NCBI GenBank assembly: GCA_036852015.1
Contig: JAANDG010000344.1
Location: 1-64,000 of the forward strand
DNA from: Pelodera strongyloides
Taxonomy: Eukaryota > Nematoda > Chromadorea > Rhabditida > Rhabditidae
Reading direction: 5' to 3'
Length of the DNA stretch: 64,000 nucleotides
Of the stretch, positions 36,211 through 47,735 are shown piece after piece. The notes under the pieces are model-generated. The model did not search any database and was not told the DNA's origin. It saw only the letters and a program-made list of their open reading frames with translations. Numbering within the stretch: position 1 is the stretch's first letter; the number at the start of each line of letters is the position of its first letter. The translations under genes were made by a program, and so were the position numbers.

Positions 36211-37990
36211 CTGAAATACAACAAATGACAAGTTTAAAGCTGTATAGCACGTGGCTTTGAAATGGGCAACAACTGAATCCCCATGGATTATATGCAAATT
36301 TTATTCCATTATGTATTACCAGTAAAATAAGGAATCTACTCTTATATTTACAAATAATACATGAAAACACAGTTTTTCAGCATTACTTTTCGGTGTGCTA
36401 CTACTTTTCAAAACCACGTGCTACTCCGACTGAAAGTACAATCGGCAAGGCCCAATCTGAAAGCACCCAATTATGATATACGAAAGCAAAGTGAGGAAAT
36501 GGCACTGGAAAATTTGGCAGAGGACCAATTTCTCACAAATAGTCCGAAGAAGTTCGCTATCGAACACTCTGAATCATTTTGTAGTGTATACACCGAGCCG
36601 TTAAGCTAACAAAACATGTTTAAGCGGGAATCATCTCACACGAATTTCGCATTCAAAATTCTAAAATTCGCGCTCATAGGTATACGGTAACGTGTTGCAA
36701 GTTAGCGGCGAGCGTATTCCTAAACCCAACGTGTGCTAAACAAAGCCGGACAAAATAGTGTAATCTTCGGGGAGACCGAGAGGACTATTGCTCTTGGCAT
36801 AGAGAGAAGAGAACTCAATCAAACAGCTCTCTCTCCCTTCACAGTCGCAGAGTTTTGCCGTTCTATGCTTTATCGTGCTATCCATTGATTAGTAAATCGC
36901 TGCTCTAATTAAACCGGACATCTGCTATTTTGCTCTATGACTTTTTTATGGTTTCGTTTCCAATAAAAAATTCAGCAGTCTTTTCTTATAAAACTTGTAA
37001 ACCTTCCTTGTAAATGTTGTACAGTAAATATTATACGTCTCGTATTTTATGCAAGGCAATACTACAATGTTCATGTGATCTTATAAATCTTATGACTTTC
37101 CGCAAGATCCTGAGCGTTCGTTACTACATAAAAATATACATAGATTGAATGTAAAGTCGGTATTTACGACCACAGCATGTCTAAAATCAAAGGACAAAAC
37201 GCCCCATAAATTTGGACAAAAAACACTTGATTACTTCAGTGCATGTACTTTCATAATTCCCATAAAAGAGTAACCCATCCAACCTCTTATACTTCTAAAT
37301 TGTTAAAGCTGAAATCCTTTCAACCATCCAAAGTAAAATCGCATTAAACTCATAGTTCTAAATGACAAGCTGATGTGAATATCTTAGTCTTATCATGAAA
37401 CACACTTTTTCTATTTTTCTGATGTAATGACAGTTACATTCCTCATATCGCTCTTCGTTATTGGTTAGAGTTAATGCTGACGTGTATTAGAGGCGTGCAA
37501 CGGCGCTCTGTTTATTGGATTCATAAAAGAACCAATACCGTCCTGCCCATTGCCCACTCGCGAAATCAGCTGTTTACAAAGGTCTGTGCCAGTTCCCACG
37601 ATTTACATACTTATTTGATGTTGCATTTTACCGTTATACAATATTATATGGATACAGTACACTCATTCCCATTCCATAGATTTCCTTTCCCATTTGTTAC
37701 TTCCTTTACCTTTCAAATCTACATTGCATTACATTCCGCAATTTAAATCTACCCTAATCAGCTGCCTTCTCGACTTCATTATGAGCATGTTCTAGATTAC
37801 CATACAATCACTTATGCTAATCAGTCACGTACATATTTTGCATAGTTGAATTGTTTTCGCTCCATGTGACTCGACTAACAACGTATGATTTTGTGTATTC
37901 CCGCATACGTAGGTGGATACTACTCCATCGTTTTTATCCGTATTGTATAATCTTCACTTCCACAAATGCCTCATATTTTTTTCGTTCCAG
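36211..37990. other. Divergent intergenic region between FANCJ and SMIM14
   Basis: About 1.8 kb with the two genes pointing away from each other, so it may hold both promoters. I see no exon with supported frame. The FANCJ leading acceptor TATTTCAG and the SMIM14 acceptor GTTCCAG border it on either side. Confidence 0.5.
36233..36431. mobile_element. Palindromic element, CACGTGGTTT-end family
   Basis: Ends TTTAAAGCTGTATAGCACGT and TTTCAAAACCACGTGCTACT. It begins only about 20 bp upstream of the FANCJ leading acceptor. Confidence 0.6.
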
Positions 37991-39361
37991 AGTGGGAATT
38001 TCACCTACAACGAATAAATAGGAAACATGGGAGACGATCCGTGTGCTTGCTTTTTCGACCATGAAGCCGCAATGCGCAGGATGCTCAATTTGGTAAGACA
38101 TTCCTTATGTAAATTTGCTTGGAAAGTCCTGTTTATACGTATCGTATGTGAGTGATTTTTTCCCTTGGTGTTATCTGTTATCATACATACCGTTTTATGA
38201 AAATTCCATTAATGAAAAGTGTGTATTCATTCATTTGGTTACTACATAAAAAAAAAAAAGAATAAAGTATTCAATACATACTGTCCAACCAAATTATACT
38301 GCACAAGGTAAAATTACGTTATGAACGCGACGTTTTTTTCTGTTGTTTTTAAATCTAGGCTTCCATAGCTCAAATTTTTAACTTGAGTGAAAATAATCAT
38401 TAAAACTAGCAAATATCTTTTCAACGTTGTTAAGGTTTGACCATTTGGCTTATGTAATTCACATTTTTACTCTTCATGTGGCTACTTTTATTACCACAAT
38501 CCATGTTTGAATCTCATACATAAAATTGATTTTCTTTCCGATATATTACTACATTAATTGAAAACCAGTCGCCACAGATACCACCTCAGTAAAACTATAA
38601 TGCAACACAAATTGGGATGGGATACAAGGGAAGCGAAGCAATATTCTTTAGATAACACAAAAAATTCTAACTAAAGTGATTTGTTCCCTTATATCGCAAT
38701 AAGTGATAAGCCTGATCACTACTTCCATTTACACTATTAGCAGTAAAGCACAGCGTTGGTTAATAAGTTCACCTGATCCTGATCTCGTCCAATATAAAAC
38801 AAACCCCACGTAAGCGCAACATGGATAGATTATGTTGCACTGTTGCAGTCCCTACTTGGTAGGATTTATGACCTGGTTTTGGATCAAACCCATACCACAT
38901 GCCGATAACTTAACAACCTAGTTTTAGCTTCGCGACACACAAACAGAGTGCACCGATGGTAACTGTGATCCTTCTACCCTTCCCGGAGGCCCAGCCGGTG
39001 GTATGGTCATGTGGACAATGTTGTGGGGACTGATCGCGCTCGGAATGTACTTTATGCGGCCGAATTCGATGCGCAACCGGCAAGTGGAGCCACCAGGCAA
39101 ACCGGGCCCCAGCTCAGATGGGGTTAGTTTTAGTTTCACTCTCGCATTATATCCACTTCTTCAGTTCACGTATTCTGGCAAAGCTCAAAACTAAAGTCCA
39201 ATATACGATAAACCTCCGCGCTGCTTCAACCCACTGCTGTCATAATTCTGCAACCATAATTTTCACAAAATACAAATTTGGTGAGTGAGTGACTGTCCGC
39301 GTCAAATGTATCAAAATATATTTAGAACGGACCTCAGCCACCACCGCCCGGTATCCACTAA
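37991..39361 (+). CDS. SMIM14: SMIM14, small integral membrane protein
   Basis: Exons 37991-38092 (ATG 38027), 38928-39122 and 39326-39361, all joined in phase 0, encode 98 residues against 99 in human. N-terminus MGDDPCACFFDHEAAMRRML has the family's CxC and HE-AMRRL pattern. Next comes a cysteine segment (TECTDGNC), then one membrane helix (MVMWTMLWGLIALGMYFM, about residues 47-64), then RPNSMRN and a Pro-rich tail PGKPGPSSDG...NGPQPPPPG. The vertebrate protein is a single-pass membrane protein of the endoplasmic reticulum and of poorly known function. A TTCCAG acceptor lies 36 nt before the ATG. A candidate AATAAA is at about 40442. It is the only clear plus-strand gene and points towards the PP6 gene. 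Identification rests on residues seen across the whole length and is firm. Confidence 0.93.
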
Positions 39362-41971
39362 TCAAGCGATTATCCACGGTTACAATGCTACTGACAATGA
39401 AAAGCTGATTTCGTCCTCTGCCAGGCGGAAATCAATTATTTTCCCCTTATATTTCTTATATTTTATGGACAATACTTTCATTTCCTTATCTTCTATTACT
39501 ATGGGTTCCCAGCAAATCCTTCAATTCCACTGCTTTAATAATGAATGCAATGCTAATATCTAACATTTTGCCCCGCCGAATACGGTGATAGCCTCGAGTG
39601 TCCTTTGACCTGTAGCAAATTTGTTGGATCCTTTTGTATGCAAATTGGGTCCTATCTATATTTTGCATGCAGTAGTTGCTAAGGTCGAGTGCCACGTAAT
39701 TGCCCTGTGTAATTGCCCCGTCCCCATATATACAGGTGTACTAACGAAACTTATCATCGGTCGTCTGTCTCTTATTATTTTCTTCAGCGTTTTGATTCTC
39801 TCGACATCTGTGATGTGGTGTTAAAATGTATAGAAATTACCCTCCTTCATACTTCCACAATGAGATCGTAACAATGTTCTTCCAAAAAACTAATATGAGA
39901 AAATGTATTTACTTCATATACCGGTCATTGCCAAAGAATCCACCTCTTACTGTGTATTGCATTGCCTGGGTATAAAACGTTGCGTAAAATCTTTTCAAAA
40001 ACCTCCGTGTGGTCATATACGGATGCGAGTTCATGTATATGATCATAGGTACCCTTACTCTTCCCCTACCATTAAACTAACCATAACACGTATCCGTTTT
40101 ATGCCCCAATGCATTCCTTTAGTAAGAGGTAGACTTCTGCACCTTTACTTTTTCATGCGCGTATTCGCAAATACAAGTCATTCCTTTAGAAATCATTATA
40201 TACAAAAGAAATCCTTCATTTCGTTTCATGCCTAGATTACTGTCGAATTCGAAAATTGCAATTACACCCTTTCCCAACTAGTCAACCAAACGCTTAGACT
40301 ACTGTAGAAATGCACTTTTTGTACATACACGTATATATTACACCCTCTCAACCTCAACTGCTAGAATTTTCCGCGCAAACTATCCTTGTGTTTTCCAAAA
40401 GTGCCTATTTTTATGTGGGATATTATTTCTAGTATTCGTGAAATAAACGTTGAGGAAATGTTGTTTATTTTTTGTTTATAAATGAACAAGACTAAGAGTC
40501 CACGCCAAAGTTTTCACGGACAAGGCAGGGCCCACTTATATCCCATTTTCAACATGCAATGGGACCAATCTATCTAGGTAGTTTAACCTTGCCGAAACAC
40601 TGTATCCCCATTTTAAGTTAAAGAATAGGCAACACAACAAACTGCCAAACTTTAGTGAATCACAACATCAACGTCCATTTATGAAAAGTCTACAAAATGC
40701 GTGACAGCTGCAACAATAGCAGCTGTGCGGTATCCATGCGACCCCGAAAACAGAAATGGAAATGAAACGTTTTTCGAATAAGTCTAATGTAACGCTCCCG
40801 AGACTATAAAGGGTTCACTACACAGGCGAATGATCCCTGCCCTTCTATTATCAAGGATTGCAGAAACGTAAGGACCAGAGCAACAACGAAAATATTACGG
40901 TTTTCGTAATAAGTAACCTACAGTACCCCAATATCGATCAAGGCAAATAAATATAAATAAACGCACCAAGCACAGTAAAACGGTAACGAGAAGCTTCTAA
41001 CTGACTGAGAGCCACCGAGCTCCCCGTTAGTCCTAAATCTACCGTTGTCACATAAAAACAATATTCACATAGCAATTATAAAAGATACACTTAAAACCTT
41101 CCAAAATACACACTCCGCAAGGTAAAGCGTCGAGACAAATAAACCGCATCAAAAGTGAATATTAATTTATTCATTCCTCTCAAATCACACTCTGAAAGGC
41201 CATAGAAAAAAAAACGAAAACAAATCAAAGTGACATAACCTAAGGTTAGTGGAATGTGAGAAATAAACAATAAATAAAACAAAAACGAATATATAAATAT
41301 AAATGCTTACTTATTGCTATAAAAAAAGCAAGCATAACTGAGAAAAAATTATATAAATTATTAACGACTGTCGGGTGAAACAAAGCTTCGCAATTCACCG
41401 AATAATGTAAAAGATCAAATGTACTCACAGGGTTGGAAAAGTACAGAGAAAAAACCAAAAAAAACGCTTGGTCTGTAAGAGAGTGTTCATGTTCACATTC
41501 AATTCAATTTCAATTAAGGGCGCGTTCGGGTTGCCCTTCCCGAAAGGAAAACATGCAAAATTATTGTTCGGATTGGAGCGTTCCGAAAGGATTTAATGCT
41601 TTGTGAAAGCAACAGTATGAATTTGCATGTTAACCATGCGACCATAACGCAGCTCCTTTCCAACACAAGTCACATTAAAAAAGGGAACATGAATGGTTCT
41701 TTCGTTTCTTCTTCGCCGTAAATTCGCAACATAAATCCCCTATGATACAAAAACAATAAGAAGTTGCATAATACCCGCCTTTCGGAGTTATAAACTTCAC
41801 AAATCGATTGGACAAAAATAAAAATAAAGTGAAATTGTAAAGTGTTGGTTTCACAAAAACGCGTAGAAAAGGCATTGCAATCACGCAAAGGAGAGTGAAT
41901 AATACAATTAATGCATCTACTTATTAAACATATAAATTATACAAGTACATGCGACATATGCTCTTCACAAA
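39362..41971. other. Convergent region between SMIM14 and PP6
   Basis: No supported exon. It should hold the two 3' untranslated regions. A GCGCGTTCGGG-type repeat end is at 41518-41536. A plus-strand TTTATT near 41166 reads AATAAA on the minus strand. Confidence 0.5.
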
Positions 41972-44900
41972 CTACAAGAAATAGGGTGCTACAATTCTCT
42001 CCGGTTTCTCACGGCTTTCATCTGATACCGCGTTAAAGTACTTCACATCCTTGTTGCCAGCAGAGTCGATGGCTAGCACAGCAGCCACGTTACCGCAGCG
42101 GTAACAATAGTTCGGCGCTGAAAAACATCGACAATACAATAAAACAGTGACTGTTGATAAACAGAAAATTACGGTCTCTGGTCTACATATGGAAATATGG
42201 ACTAAAAACTAAATAGAAACGTTCAAGGCACCAAGGTCATATAAAATAGAAAAACAAACAATTATGGTAGCTTCTTCTTTCAGACACAACAGTGTTATAT
42301 CACATGCAGTCACATACAGCAGATGTTTCAGAACTGGGCCATGATCAGATGGTCCAGTCGCGTCAATCGTCGAATTTCAAACTTCGGCAATTCAACCAAA
42401 TGTGAGATAATTGCGTCCAAAGGCGCAGTTTCGCAATAGTTCATAAGTTCATATTCTAATTCTAAACCTCTTACTGGGACCAGGAGCGTCGCAAATATAA
42501 AAAAAAACATAACGATAACAAGTAACTCACCAGACCAAACCGTGCATAGACTGTCATTGAACATGTATTTGAATCCCTCTTGTACCAGCTGATGCGATCG
42601 ACATATCAACGACAGACCGTTGAAGTCCAGGAACTGTTTTGTGACGCGGTAGCCAAACACCTAAACATAGTTGCTTAAAAAAAATCACGCTGCAACTACA
42701 TACCCATTGACCCGCGTACTTACATTCAGAGGCCGTATTCACCAACACGCAGGGAGCCCTCCCTGGCCTCCCCAGGGAGCTAAAGAGTGCGAGAGCAGAA
42801 GAGATTCAGAGCATTCGAGAACCTAGGGAGGGCTCACTGCGTGTTGGTGAATACGGCCTCAGATGGCATAGCTTATAGCTAGAAAGACGAAAATTGCAAA
42901 CTGCACCGCCCGGAGACTCAACAAAAAGTCAAGTACGCACATGACAACACCTTACAGGTCCATCATACGTTTCAAAAACCGGATGCAATCTTGCTTCTTT
43001 AAGTTCATGTGCCAAGTCTTCCTCGATCACCCCTAATGTATTCTCCTAGACACTTTTACTCACGCTATTGCACAATATGCCCATTCATACAGTAATATGT
43101 TAATTAACAAATCTACACAATTATTTTATCTTAAAGTCGAATCTAATCAACTCACCCAACCGGCCCCTCGTGGATTCACCAGCCATCCTTCTTCATCGTC
43201 TTCGGGATCAGACCACATCAAGTCACACATCGCACCCTAGAATAAAGGTTTATAATAATTTATTTATTTACTATTACATCAGTGTGATGTGCACAAAAGC
43301 CGACATATAATAACATGTTTGAAAAACAAATAGATCAAATTAGAGGAAGATAATGACACAAAAAGTAGGATTTTTGGGACTTAGACCAATAGACTTGCCA
43401 AGCCGAGCACTATAAACCCGGTAGCCATTATTGCTTATTCACTCCATAATAAATTCACTGACAATCAGTTACTCCGTTAAAGCGAAATACCGGCTGGTTT
43501 TTGAAACGAATCGTCGACACCTGAATCCTTATGTATTTATGCAAGTTGCTCGATTTCTTATTCTAATTTATGTTCATTTGCATAAGAATGCTGGTGCTGG
43601 TCTACTCGATGTGTTTCAAAAACCGGCCGGTATTTCGTTTTAAATCAGCAAAATGTGAATTCACTAGAGTGACGATGTCTAATCCCTCGCTACAACGTGT
43701 ATAAAACGGTTCATAATCGAGAATGGATAAACATTGATGGAAACTATGATACAGACAGGGAGAGGTAGCTTGGCCGCGATTACACTCATGCTAATTATTC
43801 CTACATTACACGATGCGTCATATAGATCACGTCACAAAGAAATGACGAAGAACAGCTCACAAAGTGGTAAAACACTTTTTATACATTACTATGTCTATTC
43901 AACTCTTGGTACACACTTTTCTTCAAGCTTTACAGCCAAACTAATACATGTTCAAAATTTCGCTCACGAGGACTTCATTAATTAATTATTAATAACAGTT
44001 TATTGGTTAACAATCAATACAAATAAAGAACGTCAACCAAAGGGAACCCTAAGACCCCGCGCTTCACAACGCGAAAGTACTTACTAGGGACCATTTACTT
44101 ACTTGGGCACAGGTGTTGTGTACAGCTTTTAAAGCTCAGTTTCATCTACAACAATTCATCGATTAAAAAAACTGAATAAAGGTACCTTGCTAGGAATTTC
44201 GCTATTCCTATCCAAGTAGGCTATTTTATCAAGTGACCGAATTTCCGGCGACAATCCTCCGTGTACACATAACGTGCGACCGTCTATTAAGGCGGCCAGG
44301 GGCAACAAATCAAACACCTGAAAGTCGTATTATTAGTAGTACTAGTAGAACACATCATAAACCCATACGTACTCGCTTCGCTGTTCATGTTCACACACAT
44401 TATGTTAGACCAAGCTCACTTTCACACAACGATATATTTCTGCATTTGCATTGCATGTTTATGCAAGAAAGCCGTACTCATTAGAGCTCTACAATAACAC
44501 GAATACGCAGAAAATAAACGTATTGTATTCGTATTATTGTAGACCATCTACAATAATACGACTGCGCAGGTAATAACAGTAGAGTACATACTCAAAACAG
44601 ATCAAGCTCGATACATAAGACAACACAAATGCGTGAATTTCAAAGAGAACGTTCAAGACAAACCTTACAGCACCATCTCCACACTAACGTATGACCATAT
44701 TTTTGATTGCATTCGTCGTAAAATCCATAAACTGAGGAAATCCGACGGGACTCATGATTTCCACGCAACAAGACGATTCGGTCTGGATACCTGAATAACA
44801 ATACCTCACTACTACGTTCTCGGACGCGCAGACGCGCGTAGCTAGCCGCGCAATTAGAGCCAGTTTTAAACGTATGGTAGACGCTGTATGCAAATTACTG

Positions 44901-46882
44901 TAATTTGCACACAGCGTGAGCCAAATTACTGCATGATTATTACTCATGTGAATTGTCATACATACATCGAATGTACATGTCCCAAAAACGTTTCGAAAAC
45001 CGGTCGTTATTTCGCTAGAAAGCCCAACCTAACCTAACCTAAAACCCAACCTAACCTAAAACCCCCTACGATGAATGAACGTTCAAAGCTCAAACTCGAC
45101 ATACAATGCAACCAATTCGTTCGGTTGTCTACAAGTTGCAGCGCAAATGCGGACAAAATAAAATTTACAACGGTACTATTTGTTTCGAACATTTCTGTAT
45201 CTTGTACTAAAAACAAGCCCATCATAAGGAAGAGGAAGATCAGACACCAACCTGAGCAACAATACGAAGAGATAGGTGAGGGTTTCTAGGGAAAAATGTC
45301 CTCGATCTACATAATCTCCCATAAACACATAGCTCGTATCCGGCATTTGGCCTCCCGTCCTGTAATTAAGTACAATTCTTAATGGGTTTTCAAAGTATGC
45401 TGAAAATTTCCCGCATCTTTTGGAACTACACGAAAATGTTTTTTTTTTAACATTTTCACATTAAATATACGGGTTTTGCGCAAACCAACGGTAGTACTGA
45501 GTACTGACAATCGACAGAAACACGGACCTTTTTTGGGATACTTGGAAATTTGGAAACCCCAGTATGCATAATAACACAAGACTTGCCATTTGTATAAAAG
45601 CTAGGATAAGAAATATAAAGTACTCGCTGCACAAACTAACAAAAAATAATTGAATATTCGCTACAGCCAGGGATCAAAACCTACCGATACCGTACAAGTA
45701 TTGTCGACTGTAAAATTCATACAAAATACAATAATAATAAATGAAATTAAATAAATACCTAAATAACTCGAGTAGATCATAAAACTGTCCATGAATATCA
45801 CCACATATCGTAACCGGCGATTGTACGCCGACAATATTTGGTTGATGCGCCAGACGAGTTGCCAACCTGCAAAGACAAAAGTTGCGCAAAAGAAAAACTA
45901 TAAAACCCGTTTGAAAAAAAAACTAAAAAGTTCATGGCATAAACTCGTCGACGCTCTGACCGACGAAACCACCATCCGAATTAGCATATTGCATAAATTT
46001 AGACGATGGTCTTGAGCTCGTAGCCACACCCACCGTCGGGATTAGAATATTAGATATGGTGAAAATCAGAAACGTATCATAAAGAAATACAAGTTTCGGA
46101 AACACTACATATTTTTGGATGGTGGTTTTGAGCTGTTCCCGACGAGTTTTATGCCCTGAAAAAGTTAAAAAAAATATACAAAAAAACTGACCAACACGTA
46201 CGTCAAATCGAAAGGTATGAAACAGGTCATTTAAAACATCCAAGGATGACAAACACGTGTAATGATAGTGCGTAAAGAAAAATTTTGGCTTAGACATACA
46301 AAAATCCTAGGGCCCGAGGACCGTATGGTAAAGTGCGGTACAACAAAAACATCTCATTTCATAACTCACATATTGCATAGGGTAATGATATCCTCCTCTG
46401 GTAAATATTTACATTCTCTTGCTGCTTCCAACCATTCGTCTGGCCGAACAGCCCGTCCGCGGTATTGAATTTCCAATTTTTCTTCTGAAATCAACGGAAT
46501 CTGATTTAGACTAATTGGATCATATACTCTGTATATTCGCTTTATTTCCGTTCATTTCATGTTTTGTTGTCACTTGTAATTATGATAAAAACATTATATT
46601 ATTAAAAGTGCATTATATTACTCTACCTCTACAGTTATACCATTAACAACACGCTTGCCACCAGCGCAGCACATGCATATGCTAGTGATAAGTTCAAACC
46701 ACCACAGAGTTAGTTCCCCGCTGATTGAATCTAACCCTGACTCTCACTCTAAAGTCTACGTCATCACTGACAACGAAAAACATAAAACAGTAATTAAAAC
46801 CCATACCTTTAGGCAATTCTTGAACTCCAGCCGCAGCGGCAGCCTCAACGGAAGTTGCTGGAGTTGGTTCAGGCATCAACAG
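41972..46882 (-). CDS. PPP6C: PP6-type serine/threonine protein phosphatase catalytic subunit
   Basis: Exons: 46882-46807 (ATG 46876), 46484-46370, 45866-45759, 45359-45252, 44790-44664, 44317-44186, 43236-43156, 42660-42531, 42117-41972; 338 residues, all phases agree. All PPP-family metal and phosphate motifs are present: GDIHG (84-88), GDYVDRG (112-118), RGNHE (143-147), CVHGGLSP (193-200), CRSHQLV and the PYFL C-terminus. PP6 holoenzymes dephosphorylate, among others, the Aurora A activation loop. I prefer PP6 to PP4 or PP2A because of [13 protein letters not shown] near the start and the APYFL end. The usual CDYVCDLLLEESNVQ segment is replaced by [15 protein letters not shown], a clear divergence. 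The N-terminus has about 38 extra residues, Ala/Pro-rich at first. An acceptor lies 6 nt before the ATG. The gene follows GrpE by 0.85 kb on the same strand. Confidence 0.92.
42729..42862. mobile_element. GAGGCCGTATTCACC palindromic element, copy 3
   Basis: The best preserved copy: GAGGCCGTATTCACCAACAC to GTTGGTGAATACGGCCTC, with inner inverted GGGAGCCCTCCC and GGGAGGGCTC blocks. It lies in a PP6 intron. Confidence 0.85.
42964..43002. mobile_element. AAGCGAAAT-family fragment, copy 12
   Basis: Only the right end remains (CATACGTTTCAAAAACCGGA then CTTCTTTAA). PP6 intron. Confidence 0.5.
43477..43642. mobile_element. AAGCGAAAT-family palindromic element, copy 13
   Basis: TTAAAGCGAAATACCGGCTG to CCGGCCGGTATTTCGTTTTA, full length, in a PP6 intron. 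Confidence 0.85.
44988..45018. mobile_element. AAGCGAAAT-family fragment, copy 14
   Basis: A lone right end, AACGTTTCGAAAACCGGTCG then TTATTTCGCTA, in a PP6 intron. Confidence 0.5.
45380..45561. mobile_element. Inverted-repeat element with ATGGGGTTTGCAAGTAT ends, copy 2
   Basis: Matches the complement of 4367-4519 along its length: AATGGGTTTTCAAAGTATGC, GGAACTACACGAAAA, then TTTTTGGGATACTTGG. Diverged. PP6 intron. Confidence 0.7.
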
Positions 46883-47735
46883 CTGGAAGCATGCGATTGT
46901 TAAAAAAACTACACATTATTTATAAATCTTTTCTATAACGGAAATCATAGTAAAACTCCAAACAGTACACAAATAAAGACGAAAAGTGTACATAAATATA
47001 ATAAGTACATCCATACGAAAAAAAGAAGTATATAAACAGCCAAAACTGCAAAGATATTAGATATTAGAGTGCAATGAAATAATGCAGTAAAATTCTTTAT
47101 TTTCAAACAACTAACTAAGATTCTTTTTTTCAAACCCAACTAACTTTCTAATCTATTTTACTAACTCACTACTAATTCCACATAATGAAGAACATCCTAA
47201 AAACAAGTAGAAAAAAAAAAGATCACAACGTAAGCATCAACAAAACAAACAAAAAAAACACCATAGTTTTCTAATTTTCTAGACACTAGAAATTCTTATA
47301 AATCACCGAAAATTAAAACAGGCAATGGTTGTTACAGTACAAATGTAAATACCTAACCAATTGTATTCGGTCGCGTATGGAAAACAAAGCAACTCTTCTA
47401 AACAAGACCATAAAGGCGCGTTCGAGTTGGGAAAAGTTTGAAGAATTCCGGAAAAGTTCAGTTCAAGATGGAACATTTGCATAAAGCTGAAAAGCTGGAT
47501 ATTCAGCTGTGCCTGTTTGAGGTCTCTCATTTTGGCTCATCTCTAAACTTTTCTTGCGTTTCCAACTTGAACCAACTTTTTTCGGAATTCTTCAAACTAT
47601 CCCCATCTTAAATGAGAATTCCGACTATAATCAAAAACCGACGAACCATGAAGATTGGCTGAACGACTGTATGAGCACTAGATAAAATATAAATGGCAAA
47701 AGATAAGAGCCTAACTTCAAGTTTAACTTCCCAAC
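46883..47735. other. Gap between GrpE and PP6
   Basis: 853 bp. It holds the GrpE 3' end, one palindromic element (47411-47612) and the leading acceptor of PP6 (TTTTTTTAACAATCGC...TTCCAG). No exon seen. Confidence 0.6.
47411..47612. mobile_element. GCGCGTTCG-family inverted-repeat element
   Basis: Left TAAAGGCGCGTTCGAGTTGG with GAATTCCGGAAAAG, right TTTTCGGAATTCTTCAAACT then CCCCATCTTAA. It resembles the element at 16800-17066, with a weaker right end. Confidence 0.65.

Noticed and set aside
45932..46160. Open frame with acceptor-like sequence in a PP6 intron ([14 protein letters not shown])
   Set aside because: The flanking exons join perfectly in phase and in alignment length without it.
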